Assembly (NCBI GenBank): GCA_028583405.1
Contig: CM053259.1
Coordinates: forward strand, 19,629,594-19,693,593
From: Pogonophryne albipinna
Lineage: Eukaryota; Chordata; Actinopteri; Perciformes; Artedidraconidae
Direction of reading: 5' to 3'
DNA length: 64,000 bases
Shown piece after piece: positions 17,709 to 34,468 of this stretch. Position numbers and translations under genes: made by a program. Each line of letters begins with the position of its first letter. Position 1 is the stretch's first letter. The notes below the pieces were generated by a model, which saw nothing but the letters and a program-made list of their open reading frames with translations, was not told where the DNA came from and did not search any database.

Positions 17709-17792
17709 TCGTGTTCACCAACACGATTTTTAATCTATTGATTCGTGTTCACCAACACGATTTGCCCCTTTTTTTCGTGTTGCACAGCACGA
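17709..17792. repeat. Three small palindromes in the left foldback arm
   Basis: TCGTGTTCACCAACACGA occurs at 17709-17726 and 17743-17760 (7-bp stems, 4-base loop). The variant TCGTGTTGCACAGCACGA is at 17775-17792. Spacing between the units is 14-16 bp. Confidence 0.9.
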
Positions 17793-20330
17793 TTTTAAAA
17801 GCAATGTATTTCTACTGCCTGCAGCACGTCTTTTTCTCCGGTCGGGTCGTGGGAGACCGGAAGCTGTGTGGTTCATAAAAACATGTTCTTACTCAATATC
17901 AAGCCACAATTATTGCTTTTATTTTAAATCGTATCATTTCTGACTTTTGTTGCCATCTGTGAGGAAAATAAATGGGGCTCAGAGCCTCAGAATACGGAAA
18001 TCTGTATTTTTTAATATTTTTTCCTTCTAATTCGTTATTCTTTTCAAAATAACACACTGTTATTTACTCACCAATAACACACAATTATCCTTGCTTTTAT
18101 TTATTGGTTTAATTCCATAATCTCGGGCTTTTTTGGCGTCCGTCAGGAACTGAATTTCAAAATAAAAATAACCGGAAACAGACGTAGGCCTATAAGGGAC
18201 ATTTCGAGCATCATTGCGATTGTCAACATTTCTGAGTTTAGGATGGCCGAAGACACTACACTACCCATAATCCCCAGCTATCGTGTAGGACTACAGTCCC
18301 CGTAAGGTTACGCAGAGCGTCAAACAGCTGTGTGAAATGGAACGAAACCACGCCAGACTATCCAAAACTGGAATCGAACGCCCCCCCAGAACTACACATG
18401 CTGGCTATTGTGTTTCGCAAAATGTTCTATGGGACGTCTCTACTGAACGTTTTCGTTTTTCCCACAATTAGAAGTTGCCAGTATTAAACACATTGGTGCT
18501 ATCAAATGTAAAACATATAATTAATAAATGGGTGAAAATCGCTTGTGTCCATAATGCGCAGCATTAATATATACCCACATGACAGCTCATTGTTACTTTG
18601 TAATTCTACTCCACTACAATTCAGAGGTTAACCTGGTATTTTTACTCCACTGCATGTATTTGAGTTACTTTGCAGATTCTGATTAATGATGTGAAATATA
18701 AACAACCCTTAAATCAGACTTTAGTTAGACCTGAGTAAAATTCAGGTAAGGTGATTGTCAAGTGCCAACAATCAGGAGAGATATTTGATAGTTGGTGCTT
18801 GAGAAGACTAAACATGTATCTGCAATTGACATGAATGGAAACGAGTAATAAAGTATATTCATTACTCGTTATTCTCTACTAATAGTTAATTAAAGACTGT
18901 ATATTATGGCTATTTTGCACAGCCCTTTCAAGATTTTCAAAGGTTTATTGACATATCATATACACAACTACGGTGTAGTTATGCAATGAATGAAACACTT
19001 GAGTCACAGGTTCCTCAACAGTGCATTACAAGACATCTATCAATATGTGTGTATACCTGCACCATTAAACTGTCACATTCTGCACATTTCTTATACTATC
19101 TACATACATAAGAGTATAATTCATATGTATAATATCAGTTAAAATAAGTGCTTCAACATAGTTAACATTGCAGGAAAGCAATATATTAGACGTTAAGTAC
19201 TTTGTCAGGCTTAATATTTATCTGTAGATAGATACCCCCAAAGTTTTTTTCTTATTTAAAAGAAGACCATAATCTGTTATTCAATGTTTAAATAAAGGTT
19301 AATTCGTTTTTCTGTTTTGCACCTCCTCCTATTAATATCGTTGTACATTCTGCACTAAACTGTTTTATTGTAGAGATCACTTATAGTATCTTCTTGATTT
19401 TTTATATTCTATATTTCTATTTTCCCCCTATGAAAGTATGTATTCTTAATATTTTTTTAATCAAATATAACACAATAATTCAATAACGTGCTTTAACCAC
19501 TAGGAGGTGCACACAAGGTACACACAGCCATAATAACTTTGTATTATTTAGTGTAGGACACTTATGTTTTCGTACAACATCTGAAGATGTGTAGTTTTAT
19601 GCATGCTTTCACATAATTTTACAGCATATTGCTATACTATTTCAGACTCAGTATTTACATTCTTACATTCAAAGAAAATCAGTAATATCTTTAAAAATTA
19701 CAGTCCTTTTATATCAGCTGTGCACCGTTATGGTGTAAATATAACCTATCTGTGAATTAGATCAAATGTAAAAGTCAGCCGAATTAGTGTTGATACTGCA
19801 AGGAGACGTATTGTGTGAAGAGAAATTGAAGATGTTGTTTAATTGTTGAATATATTTATGATCCACGTCAAGTATTCAGTTTCGGCGGCATTTCCTCAGT
19901 TTTTCCAAAGGTCTTCCCATCAGGGCTCTATAAATAAAGAACTACGGCAGATCTGTAATATGTAATGCAGCCGAACCGTGTATTACAATGCCGTTATGTG
20001 ATGACTTTCAAAGAGAAAAGCAAGAGCGCTCGGAATTAAGTATTATTTTATTCTTTTAAAATGTTTTCCGGATTTCATATCATATAAACACCAAATCCCA
20101 GCATGCATTGCGGCTAAAACATCCAATAAGCGAGCTTAAAACCATAGCTGAGGATCTTGGGTAATCGCTCCAAATGCCTACGTCTGTTTCCTGATTTCAA
20201 ATAAAAGCAATAACTGTGGCTTGGTATTGAATAAGAACATGTTTTTATGAACCACACAGCTTCCGGTCTTCCTCGACCCGACCGGAGAAAAAGACGTGCT
20301 GCAGGCAGTAGAAATACCTTGCTTTTAAAA

Positions 20331-20414
20331 TCGTGCTGTGCAACACGAAAAAAAGGGGCAAATCGTGTTGGTGAACACGAATCAATAGATTAAAAATCGT
20401 GTTGGTGAACACGA
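20331..20414. repeat. Three small palindromes in the right foldback arm
   Basis: Mirror set of the left arm: a variant palindrome at 20331-20348, then TCGTGTTGGTGAACACGA at 20363-20380 and 20397-20414. Confidence 0.9.
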
Positions 20415-20442
20415 AATGCCGTGAGACTGGGTTGTTACATAC

Positions 20443-21427
20443 TGTATACTGGGATTCCTCATCCTATGAGGCCAACATTGTCCTCTGAGGGTTTGACAGC
20501 AGACAACAGGAAGTCCAGACATCATTACCTGGCTTAGCAGGAGCCAACGTTTCACCGCTAGTTATGGGTTTTCAACAAATACACACTCAGAATAAGACAC
20601 ACACACTCACACACACACCCACAGTAAATAGGATGCTGAGAGAATCCACTCCAGCATTTTACAAGCCAATGCTCAATAGTTATCTGTTGCTATGGAGAGG
20701 AAAGGCATGGCTTTCCAGTCTATTTTAAGATTACCTTTTTTTCACTGCATACATCAGAGTCAAACAAACTGTGATAGCAGGCATTGCCACTACACTGTAT
20801 GTATCAACTGTTTTTTAATTAACACAGACTTCATTATTTGCCATCCCTGCTGCTACTGTTCTGTAACTAGTTAGTGTACAACAAAGTTAGTAGACTTCTC
20901 AGTGCAAGTCAAGGCCGGAACATGTCTTAATTAGATCAACTTGACTACATTAAGACGACAGTAAAGCAACGACTTTGTTACATTAGAAATAATTATACAA
21001 TACTGCATTCATGTTGTGTACAGAAACATTAGGGAACAATGTGTACCTGGCTGTTACTGACTCCTTTTAAATATCAACGCTTTTAGTGATAAGTAACCCT
21101 ACTGTATGTATAGTATCTTACATCTCAAACTACGACACTAAAGTGTTATTTGGTTTACTTTTTTTCACTTGTGTTTTCACAGATTGAAGGATTTGCATAT
21201 CATGTTTAAGTAAATGCATGAGTGTGTTTCTATGTTTGAAGGTGAATGTGTAAGAGCCTCACAGTTAGCGAGGTGCTACCTTGCCTCTGTTCTTAGCAGA
21301 CTTCACACCTCAAGAGGAAGTTACTGGTGCGCACATCCTGCCCGCTGGAATCAGGGATCCCATCCCCTATAACTCATTAATATTAAAATGATTTCCTGAA
21401 TGTGAAACTGTTTCTGACACTCTAAAG
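20443..21427. other. Non-coding stretch, nothing identified
   Basis: AT-rich sequence between the foldback element and the next hAT. No exon, array or element end was found. Confidence 0.5.
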
Positions 21428-21817
21428 CAGGGGTGTCAAACTCAAGGCCCGGGGGCCGAATCCGGCCCGCGGCTTCATTTAATGTGGCCCGCATGCAAAG
21501 AATATAATACGTTTATTATACGGTTACATGCCACTTTACAGGAGCACGTTGCCCATAAACTACATGTCCCACAATGCATCTTGTTTTGTGACATGCTCAC
21601 TGAAGAGACTTGCAATTATTTGCCCTAGACTTCTGCTTTCAGACGTAGTTAATTATGAAGTTATTATCCTATCCGATAATAATCCAATGCAGAGGCAATA
21701 ATGTATTATAATACATTATTTATTATATTTTTATATAGTCTTAAAGTCACAACCGGCCCTTTGAGTGCAACCATAATTCTGATGTGGCCCGCAATGAAAT
21801 TGAGTTTGACACCCCTG
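21428..21817. mobile_element. hAT MITE (390 bp)
   Basis: The ends are CAGGGGTGTCAAACTCA and the inverted TGAGTTTGACACCCCTG. A perfect 8-bp duplication CTCTAAAG lies at 21420-21427 and 21818-21825. GGCCCGGGGGCC sits just inside the left end, and a second GTGGCCCGCA motif occurs near each end. No coding capacity. Confidence 0.95.
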
Positions 21818-21825
21818 CTCTAAAG

Positions 21826-23442
21826 GCTTGAGTGTTCCTTGGGTTTATAAGAGTAAATAAGTTTAACTTTCCACTACTCTGCAATCCAAGTTTTATGGGA
21901 ACCAGTGTGGTTAGAGACCTGGACAGGAAATCAGAGCATTTAAAAAAAGAAATAGGTTAGGTTTTCGCGGTCTATAAAGCTGTAACAATAATAAAAATAC
22001 ATGTTTTTAAAAAATACACAGTTCAGGTGTAAGATTTTATATTTAACAGATAACAATGCAAATAAAAGGCACGGTTTAACTATAAAAAGCCCTACACACG
22101 AACAACAACTTGTATGTTCTAATTCAGGGTTATGTTAGATCTTTGAAATATCCTGACCAATAAGATATTCTTCCTGCCATGTTAAACATTTTGAATAAAA
22201 CTGTGTTTGTCTCCAGCCCTTTTAAATGTATAGAAATAAACCCAACTCCACAATACATATGTTAAGTGTTGACTTAGCAAAAGCAGCTTTTCCAGATCTT
22301 TCACAAATTAAAATGGCGGCAATAATGTACGCAACATACAATATATTATAATAAATAACAACATTGAAGTGTCTGATCAAGCACTTTTTTGTTAACTACT
22401 TCTTATATTTAGCACTTCTCCACCTTGGTCACATTTTCACTGGTTTCATTTAGTAGAAGTCACACAAGCACTCTTAAGATGAATGAAATGCCAGTAAGTG
22501 AATGAGTGTCTTGAGCCGAGGACGTTTATTAGAGGCAGGCCAAGTTCACAGTCCATAATTCAAGAGTTATAATCATTCATGGATTCCTGAATTCATTGAG
22601 CTCATGGTAAGTGTACACATGGCCAGTTACTGATCATGGAAACTTAAGTCTGGGCAACACCCAGGCCCGAGTTCAGCACACAGGAAGACCACCACTGCCG
22701 TTACGTCATGTTTCATCCTCACTATTTCCCCTTTCTCCCTAGACCCAAACAGGAAATAGTTCTTACACGAATCCCCGGGGCCTGTGTAATGTGATGTACT
22801 GTACATGTGTGTTCAAGTGTGTCTGTTCTATATACGTGTGCACACACCAGTGTGTTTGCATGCCTTTCAATCTGCTCTTATTTAAAGCCTCTGTGCAGAG
22901 ACACACACAGTCATACACGCACACAGGTCTGAAGAGGTTATGTGAAAGAGTCTTTGGCTGCAATCCTACATGGGAGGGAGTGAATGAGCATGGGGAAAAA
23001 AACTAGAAAAAGCAAGAAATAGAAAGACAACAGGCTGTAGAACATGCATATACGTGTACTAAAGCTGGAAACATACCATTCATGTTTTCTTATCTGTTGA
23101 AAGGCACATTCTGTTATGGTCACAACATTGAAAATCAGGCTCCCTTGGATTAGATTTGACTAGAGAAGATCTTTACTGTGGAGACCGGGCCAATGGAAAA
23201 ATACCAGGGAGGGGCCTCATAAATAACTGGACCAATGACAGCTCATATCAATAGTAAAGAGCAGAGAGGACAGAGGAAGCCGTTTTGGAGAAACAGAAAA
23301 TACATGAAGGATAGAGATGGAGTGGGATAAGAACACTTGTTTCATAGCAGCAATCCAGAGAAATAGTCAAGACTCTGTTGGTCTTCAATTTTGTTAAAAA
23401 TCTTCACATTGCCTCAAAAGGTAGAGGTTTAGTGATACTTAG
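21826..23442. other. Non-coding stretch, nothing identified
   Basis: AT-rich DNA with short CA/TG patches near 22790-22930. No gene, element end or splice-bounded frame was found. Confidence 0.5.
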
Positions 23443-23450
23443 CACTGCAG

Positions 23451-24550
23451 CAGTGGCGGATTTAGGATTGTAGGAGATCCGGGGCTTAGCCCAGGAGTTG
23501 TTGGGGGGGGGGTGCAGGGGTACAGTGCTATTTTGTACAAGTGGGGGGTGGACCGAACATCCTTTAGGGGGGTTGTCGCCTCCTCTGGGGGGGTCCGGGG
23601 GCATGCTCCCCCGGGAAGATTTTTTTTTAAATATTGAAGTTGAAAGCATCAATCTGGTGCACTTTGAGAGCAACATTAACCCTACCTTAATAACACCTTA
23701 AAGCGGACAAAAGGCACTGGAGAACACTCATTAACACCCTTTAATGAAGCAAACTAATGCCTTAACTCACTCAAACAGTAGTTTACTTATTAAGGTGAAA
23801 CGAATGTGCGTAGAGTTTTAAAGGATGCGGATAGTCTCACCTTGATTCTGGCGCATTGCTTATCGTTTTATAGATCTATTCTCATCCACCATCTTTGTTT
23901 GTGACGTAAAAAATGTGTAAGAGTCACGTTTCTGAATCGGACACTCTGATGCAGTCACAGCCTATCGGAGTCTGATTCAAAGGGTTGCCTGTCAGTTCCG
24001 TTGTTATGTGTACTGAAACGAGAGCCGGTATAATTCCACGCGCGAAAACAAAATAAAAAATGGAATACGTTATTTTAGTGTCTTAAAAGTAGACTGAGGT
24101 ATGAAGGGTTAACGTTACATCTTAGGATAATTTTTAGTCATGTTCTGTACATACTAACATATAAGGGTATACTTAGTGTGGTTACTCCATGTTTACTAAC
24201 TATAACATTAACGTTACATCACTCTCTTTCACTTCTTACTCAGCCAGAGTGCAGATATCACCATTAGATTCACAAACCTGAAACATCATCCATTTCTTCA
24301 CTGCTGGTGATGACATTGTTGTCAGCTGCTGATACTGCTGCTGCTGCAGCTTGTTGCGCCTGCTTCGATGACAATAACTTTCTAATATCCATAACTGTAT
24401 AGGCTATTAGCTTAAAACTCGTCAGGCACTAGGAAGGATCACTTCTACTTCAGGGCAGGCTACGCAGTACGCAGGCTAATGTCCCGCAGCGGATGCCTCT
24501 CTGGTGGACTCCGGTACTGCACATTACTCCCGAGACGTTTTAAAAAAAAA

Positions 24551-24581
<31 letters not shown>

Positions 24582-24659
24582 TTTAAGTGAAACATCCGGG
24601 GCTTTTCAGAAAACATCCGGGGCTTGAGCCCAAGTAGCCACCTCCTAGCGCCGCCACTG
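23451..24659. mobile_element. Non-autonomous hAT transposon (1209 bp)
   Basis: The termini are CAGTGGCGG and CCGCCACTG. A perfect 8-bp duplication CACTGCAG is at 23443-23450 and 24660-24667. ATCCGGGGCTTAGCCC near the left end is echoed in inverted sense near the right end (CATCCGGGGCTTGAGCCC). A poly-A/AT/poly-T tract lies at about 24540-24584. No transposase frame. It sits directly beside an old repeat fragment that begins at about 24664. Confidence 0.93.
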
Positions 24660-24663
24660 CACT

Positions 24664-24780
24664 GCAGCTAATAATTGTTTTACCAATCAATTAATTTGTT
24701 GATGAATCAATAAAAGAATGTTGTACATAAAGTCCTAGAAAAAGAAAAAATTGATCTTTCTTAAAGTTGATGTCAGCGCT
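24664..24780 (+). repeat. Fragment of an old dispersed repeat (5' part)
   Basis: CAGCTAATAATTGTTTTACC followed by AT-rich ATCAATTAATTTGTTGAT resembles the start of the same family seen at 28165-28445 (antisense) and 38383-38610. Degenerate. The hAT at 23451-24659 may have inserted at its edge. Confidence 0.35.
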
Positions 24781-25777
24781 AATACAGTCAAATATATTCA
24801 GTTTCCTATCATATTTAAGTAGCTGGACCATGTTTTTTACTAGAATGTAATCAACGAAACGTCACTCATAAATTATCTGAGTGCAAACCTTCCTTCGTAT
24901 CCATCTTGGCTGTCAAATCTGTCTTTTTCTTTCTTTGAAAGCTGGAACATCAAGACACAACCGTTGCTATTTGACATGCTCAACATAGCACACATTCCCT
25001 GAAGAGTGGTTATTAGGGCTCCAGTCATCAAGTCCTGTCACTGAAACAGGATTGACGCCTGTCTCCCTGCCAACATTAAACATCTACCCCACTCGAATAT
25101 TAAATTCAATTGGCTCCAGAATTTTGATACATGAGACCAAAATCTATACAAACAAAAAGCTCAACTAACAGCCAGTCGTCCGTCTCAGGCGGGGGGGGGG
25201 GGGCATGAGAGCGCACAGCCGCTGTCAGCGAAAAGCCCTGGATGATAAACGACAGGGGTGAGGGGGGGATATGTGTTCAAGTATTTTCCCACTGGTTCCT
25301 ACATGTCTGTAACAGCTGATCAGTCATTAGTGGGTGGTATATGGTGTAGTGATCTGACCTGTGATGAGTCTGTTGGGATAGACTGCATGTACAGTGTGTT
25401 TTACAGTCAGCATACTGTATTTAATTATGCCTTCAGTCTCACATTACCAACACTCTACTTCTTGGTATTCAAACAGTGTGAGTCAAAGTTTGAAACAAAC
25501 CTTTTTTTTGTGAATTTGATACTCTGGTGAGAAAAGTCAATAGTTCACTCTGAAGTAGAGTCAGCACATGTTTTCTAAGCCACTTCTGTACATTTCTTTT
25601 TAGATGGGGTACATTATTTATACAAAGAGACAGTGTTGTTGATTGTTTTCTTATTAACTCATTGAGGGAAGCGATAACACATATGTGATTTCCATTTCAC
25701 TTTTAACCAATGTGGACAAGAGGTGCTAAAATTCCATGAAGACTTTCTTAATCTGCTTATAAAAATTATATCAACGC
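24781..25777. other. Non-coding stretch
   Basis: No gene found. A run of 13 G lies at 25191-25203 (plus strand). The frame at 25258-25530 has no supporting splice signals or family resemblance. Confidence 0.5.
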
Positions 25778-25977
25778 TACGGATGCACCAAGCAAGGGTT
25801 CCCGGCAAGGCAGCAGCGATAACGATACCTTGGCACTAGGTATCTGACATTATCGAGTGCAGATCCAATACCATAACGATTCAACAGATTGACCACATTG
25901 TCACCTATACCCAATCCAGCTATTTGAATCAGTATTGGCTGCATATCTTATATCTTTTTGGATTGGTGCATCTCTTA
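25778..25977. mobile_element. Degraded hAT MITE (~200 bp)
   Basis: The left end TACGGATGCACCAA pairs with the right end GGATTGGTGCATCTCTTA in inverted sense, with one extra base. The flanks (ATCAACGC against ATCAATAC) look like an eroded 8-bp duplication. The interior has paired ATACC/GGTATC and ATCGAGTGC-type motifs typical of TAGGGATGCACCGAT-type fish MITEs. It is older than the other hAT copies here. Confidence 0.65.
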
Positions 25978-27112
25978 TCAATACCAAATAACATCGAAGG
26001 TGCTCTCTCCTCTAGAAATAATCATGATAGTGTTTGCATCGAGATGGAGTAGACCATTTTCCAGCATACTGTAATTAGATACTAAAGCACTTTTTAAATC
26101 GCCTTCGGTATTTGCTTTTTGCAGAGCAGGGTGAAGCGTTGTGAAAGAATACTCCAGTGAGGGAGTTGGGACGATGCACAGCAGTAAATAATGTCTCAAT
26201 ACACAGGAGGTTTTAGACACAGTAAAAGCAGGTTGTAATATGGGCCAAATCCTTCCCCAAGGACAACACTGGATTAACCAACATCACTCAAATCACACAA
26301 ATGCACACGCACAGTGAACTAGTGGTCTACAAATCAATCTGACCGCTTATTTAATAGAGGAGAATAAAAGAGGGAAGCGAAGGAAGGAAGAGAAGAGTGT
26401 GTGAGAAAGAGGAATGGAGAGAAAAATGAGTTCTAAAGAGGGAAAGAGGAGCGAGAGATGAAGAGGGAGCAGAGAAAGAGGACAGGCGTTTCAATAATTC
26501 ACAAACTTCATTTAGAATAGAATCAGTGCCCAAACTGGACCCGTGTGTCCTCACACATCGCACGTCATCCTCGCTCACAAACCCTCTGTACTCTCGCTTT
26601 CTCTGTGTGTGTGCAAGAGCTCACAGAAAGATCCATGGCTATAGTGTGAGTGTGTGTGCATGGGTGTCTGAGTGCAGCTTTAGAGTCTGGCGTACATGGA
26701 TTTCTATTAAAGGAGTAATGTAGATTCATTAGTAGGGCTGGTGCAGAGAGAGGAGAGGGGAAAGGGCTGAGAAGCAGACTGCATCTACATTCACTGTGGA
26801 ATAACTGATTTTCTTTATTTCATTTTACAGAGATGTGATAGGATGATGTGCATGCACTATAACGCATAACACCTTCCATGAATTGTGCAGTTTTCGATCA
26901 AAATGCAACAAAGATACTTCTTGTATGCTGTTCGCTGAAAGCAATTACTTGAAATGTCAAGCAGCTGACGATAACGAGCAGAAGAGTCTAACGAATGTGT
27001 GGGTAAAAGTTTCATCATGTACTGTATGAGACTAAACAGGCGGATCAATTACACAAAAGAGATGGAATGACAAGAGAGAGCAAGCAACGCTAAAGGCATA
27101 AAGGAAGAGGAG

Positions 27113-27115
<3 letters not shown>
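25978..27115. other. Non-coding stretch with a purine-rich tract
   Basis: No gene found. 26354-26482 is A/G-rich on the plus strand. Confidence 0.5.
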
Positions 27116-27157
<42 letters not shown>

Positions 27158-27172
27158 GTGTGTGTGTGTGTG
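27116..27172. repeat. (GT)n microsatellite, interrupted
   Basis: About 27 GT units with one TTG interruption. A shorter CA patch lies at 27297-27328. Confidence 0.93.
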
Positions 27173-28164
27173 TACACGTGCAGCTACGACACATATTTGT
27201 ATTTGTAATGATTTACGTGTGTGTCTTCTGCTGTCATTCACGGTGACCTGCAGCAGCAGGCGTATCTGTTATGTAATCCTCCCTGTTAAACACATTCACA
27301 CGCACACACGCGCACACACACACACACAATGTTCACACACAATGTTCAAACACAGTCTTGCGAGCCGCTTCAAACAGCACAGAGGTTATTCTCGAGTCGT
27401 GGTGAGAACATTCTGCGTGGTGTCTACGCACAATCAAGACAGGAGAGTATTTACCTCCTGCAGCAGGTTCATAACTAACTAATGTAATAATTACTATAGT
27501 CTGCTACGCTCTCATTATCTTTTATACTAATGCTTACAATTATTTTGGATACAACCTATCAAAAACCATTTAATTATGCTTAGAATAATGTTTAAATAAT
27601 TGTGTTGTTTTTTGCTTTGCACAGAAACGGTGACAACAAGCTTTATACAGTAATAATGGTAGTCTGATTTAGACATGCTTTTGATTGACTGTTCTTTTTT
27701 TATATACCCAAACCCTTCTTTAACACGTATTTTTGAATGTGACATGGTGGCAGATTTATCCTCCCTCCCCGTGTGTGTTTATGTAAGCTCTCACGCACCA
27801 GTCAACACAGCTTACTGTTATGTACAGTGGCAGGCTCATGACATTGTGCTGCTCTGTGATGTGTACAGCACGTTCCCTATCTAAGGCTATCACAACATGG
27901 TATGAAGTCCCACCAGACCACCACTGAATTATTGCTGAGAGAGGCCCTGATGTAAAGATGCTCTCATGAAAGGTCTGGGGTTTTCAGTCCGAACAAAAAC
28001 AACTTTCAACGAGAGATGACACAAAATATGGAAAGGACGCGGAAGATGTATTTGTGTGATTGTGCTAATGATGCCAAGTGAAGAATTTCTTGAGGTCATG
28101 TAAATTGTTTCGAGCAACAGTTACTGTACACTTTGACTTGGGAAGATAACTCACGGGTCATGTG

Positions 28165-28445
28165 TACTGCTGAAATGATTATCCTATCAATTGATAAGTC
28201 GATCATCACAAAAGTCTTTGTTTAATGTTAATTATTTACCATTATGAGAACATTTTTAAGAAACAATCCCAAACATCTGCGAGTTGCAACATCTCAAATA
28301 AGAAGATATGCTGTTTTTATTTGTCATTATCACATATGATGTACTTAATTTGCTTTTGGACTGTTAGTTGGTCAACACAAGCTACTGTAATCAGCATTTT
28401 ATTCAAGATCTTTGTGACATTTTATTTATAAAAAAATAAATAATT
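28165..28445 (-). repeat. Old dispersed repeat, antisense copy
   Basis: CTGAAATGATTATCCTATC with the following TTGATAAGTCGAT matches the complement of a common vertebrate/fish element that ends in ..ATCGATTAATC..TTTCAGC. Further in, GGACTGTTAGTTGGTCAAC corresponds to the complement of the family's CAACCAACAGTCC block. Diverged, and no duplication was seen at the ends. Confidence 0.5.
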
Positions 28446-29516
28446 CATAATAAAACATTGTAACGAATGGAAATATATCCTTTAGGAATTTGTATGAGTG
28501 TGCCAACAAATGCTGTGAGTTTGAAAATCTCCTAGCTAGCCGTGTTGAATAATGTCTGCCGGCTATCACCCTGGATGATTAAAATCCCTCAGCCGAAGCC
28601 CCTCTGCTATTGTTATGACATTGAGGAAGCCACAGGGTGCAATATCAGCCCCAAGTTCACGCTGTTCCCCCAAGTGAAGAGAAACTAGTTTGTCTCAATG
28701 GGCCATTAGCCCACACCTCTCCACACATAACAGGATCGAGGACAGGAGCATTAGAGGAGAGTATATAGAGACACTCGTAAGTGGACATCCATCAGCACTG
28801 TAGAACAGGCCGCTCAGAAAAATATGTGATGGCATGAAGGCTTGGTACATACAGCACTATGCAGAACAAGAATAATGGTGAGATATTTTCAGACGGCTAA
28901 ACACAATCACGCAGGAAAACTTTAGTTTTACAGAAAAGAGAAAGTTCAGCTCTTAGAAGAACTACACAGAACTTAAAATATCCAGAAAATAATGTAAAAT
29001 AACATTGCTTGGCACCAGAAAAACAATACAAATGTATATGTATGTAAGACAGGGTTTATACATCACTCTCTTATACTGTCTTAATAGAAACTTTAAAGTT
29101 TTTTTCAAAGTTTTGATCACACAGGTTCAGAGGCAGGGATTGGAGCTAACTGCTTAAGTTTAATACCGAATTACACCTGCATGAACGTGACTAACACCTT
29201 TGCCAATTAGAAGAATCTCTCAGTGTCTGCTCAGCCCTGCTCACAACCTAAGAAGAGGAAATGTAAATAGCATGAAACAGCCGAGGCTGCTAATGTCACA
29301 GTGCTGCTAACTATTAAAAGAGGGGGAGACAAGAGGAGAGCGCTGCAAAGCCACAACAAGGAGTTAGAGAGAGCCATGCGGAGAAAAGCTGGAATAAAGA
29401 CACAGTCAGTTGAAAGGGAGAAGAAAGAAGCTACATCTGACAAAGATGTGAAAAAGAGAAAAAGATAACGGTTGGGGGGGGGAGACACAGAGCCGGAGAA
29501 CCACACAGGGTGGAGA
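28446..29516. other. Non-coding stretch, nothing identified
   Basis: No arrays or element ends. 28520-28760 is less AT-rich than its surroundings and could be conserved non-coding sequence, but that cannot be judged from one genome. Confidence 0.45.
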
Positions 29517-29717
29517 GCATTACATTACATGTCACTTGTTAGACCCTTTTATCCAAAGCGACTTACATACTCAATACTGTGGAAAATCCCCACAGGAGCA
29601 ATTTGGGGTGAAGTGTCTTTCCCAGGGACACAACGACATGCTGACTGCAGTGGGGTTTGAACCTGTGACCCCCTGATCCGAACACCAACGCACAACCCAC
29701 TGCACCACACGCCTCCA
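29517..29717 (-). mobile_element. tRNA-derived SINE
   Basis: Read on the minus strand, it starts near 29717 with GGAGGCGTGTGGTGCAGTGG. An A-box-like TGGTGCAGTGGG follows (complement of 29696-29707), then a B-box-like GGTTCAAACCC (complement of 29653-29663). Next comes the block TCCCTGGGAAAGACACTTC. It ends in a tail with TGTAAGTCGCTTTGGAT and ATTACATT repeats. This order (pol III promoter, body, LINE-like tail) is that of a teleost tRNA-derived SINE. It would be transcribed by RNA polymerase III and mobilised by a partner LINE. It is not a functional tRNA, as there is no cloverleaf. Confidence 0.85.
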
Positions 29718-33827
<4,110 letters not shown>

Positions 33828-34460
33828 GGGACCTCTCCAATTACGCAGGTTGCTTAACCCTCTGAAGGCCACACTTTAAAAACAGAATGTAACAGGTTCT
33901 TAACTACAGGAAACCTATGAGACTTTTAATAAATTGTCTGTATGCCTGACATTTTAATATTATTAACGTTAACCTTATCTGGTGTTATCCAGCAACCAAA
34001 GGAGTGCAGTCTAAAGCCCAACAACAGGGACAGGCTCAGTTCTGTCTCTGTTCAAGGACTGACACCCTCTGGCGTTGTCGAACATCTAAACTGGCTCCTG
34101 AAGCTTTATTATAGAGAGCAATGCTGGGTTAATTGGTAATTTGACATATTGTATGACTACTGTGAGCCGTTGCTGCGGGCTGCATTCAGTCGAACCATGA
34201 GAGAGTGGGTCGGAGTCATTTCAGTTACAAATGAAACAAAGAAATCAATCCCTGAGAATTGATTGAATCTATAAAAAAGCTGTCAGATTTCCACTTCAAC
34301 ACTTTAAAAAGTTTACTCTTTCTCCTTGACTTACGCGATAACAAAATCAAAGCAAAGCATATTTTGCAAATGAGCCCTGGCTGGGGACTGAATTTAAAGT
34401 AACAGTCGAGGAGTAATGAAAGAGACTTAATGAGCAGATCAATGTGAAAGCAGACAGAAG
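33828..34460. other. Non-coding stretch
   Basis: A plus-strand frame at 33942-34139 follows an acceptor-like TTATCCAG at about 33990, but it ends in a stop with no donor, so it is not called. Nothing else was found. Confidence 0.45.
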
Positions 34461-34468
34461 CCTGATGG

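Larger units (their letters stand above)
17689..20434. mobile_element. Foldback-type DNA element with long terminal inverted repeats (2.75 kb)
   Basis: The left arm 17689-17924 and right arm 20199-20434 are inverted copies of about 236 bp with few differences, starting CAACCCAGTCTCACGG. The flanks share TTACATA (17682-17688 and 20435-20441), so a target duplication of about 7-8 bp is likely. Each arm holds two copies of the self-complementary TCGTGTTCACCAACACGA and one variant TCGTGTTGCACAGCACGA. Arm homology resumes further in (GGAAACAGACGTAGGC at 18174-18189 and inverted at 20176-20191). About 248 bp is therefore present only in the left arm. The interior has no substantial open frame, so the element is non-autonomous. 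The superfamily is not assigned; long arms and a 7-9 bp duplication could fit a MULE or another foldback class. Confidence 0.88.

Noticed and set aside
29653..29707. tRNA gene
   Set aside because: A- and B-box-like motifs are present, but the sequence does not form a cloverleaf and runs into a SINE body and tail.
33942..34139. Plus-strand exon after TTATCCAG
   Set aside because: The frame runs to a stop without a donor or a poly-A signal, and no protein family is recognisable.
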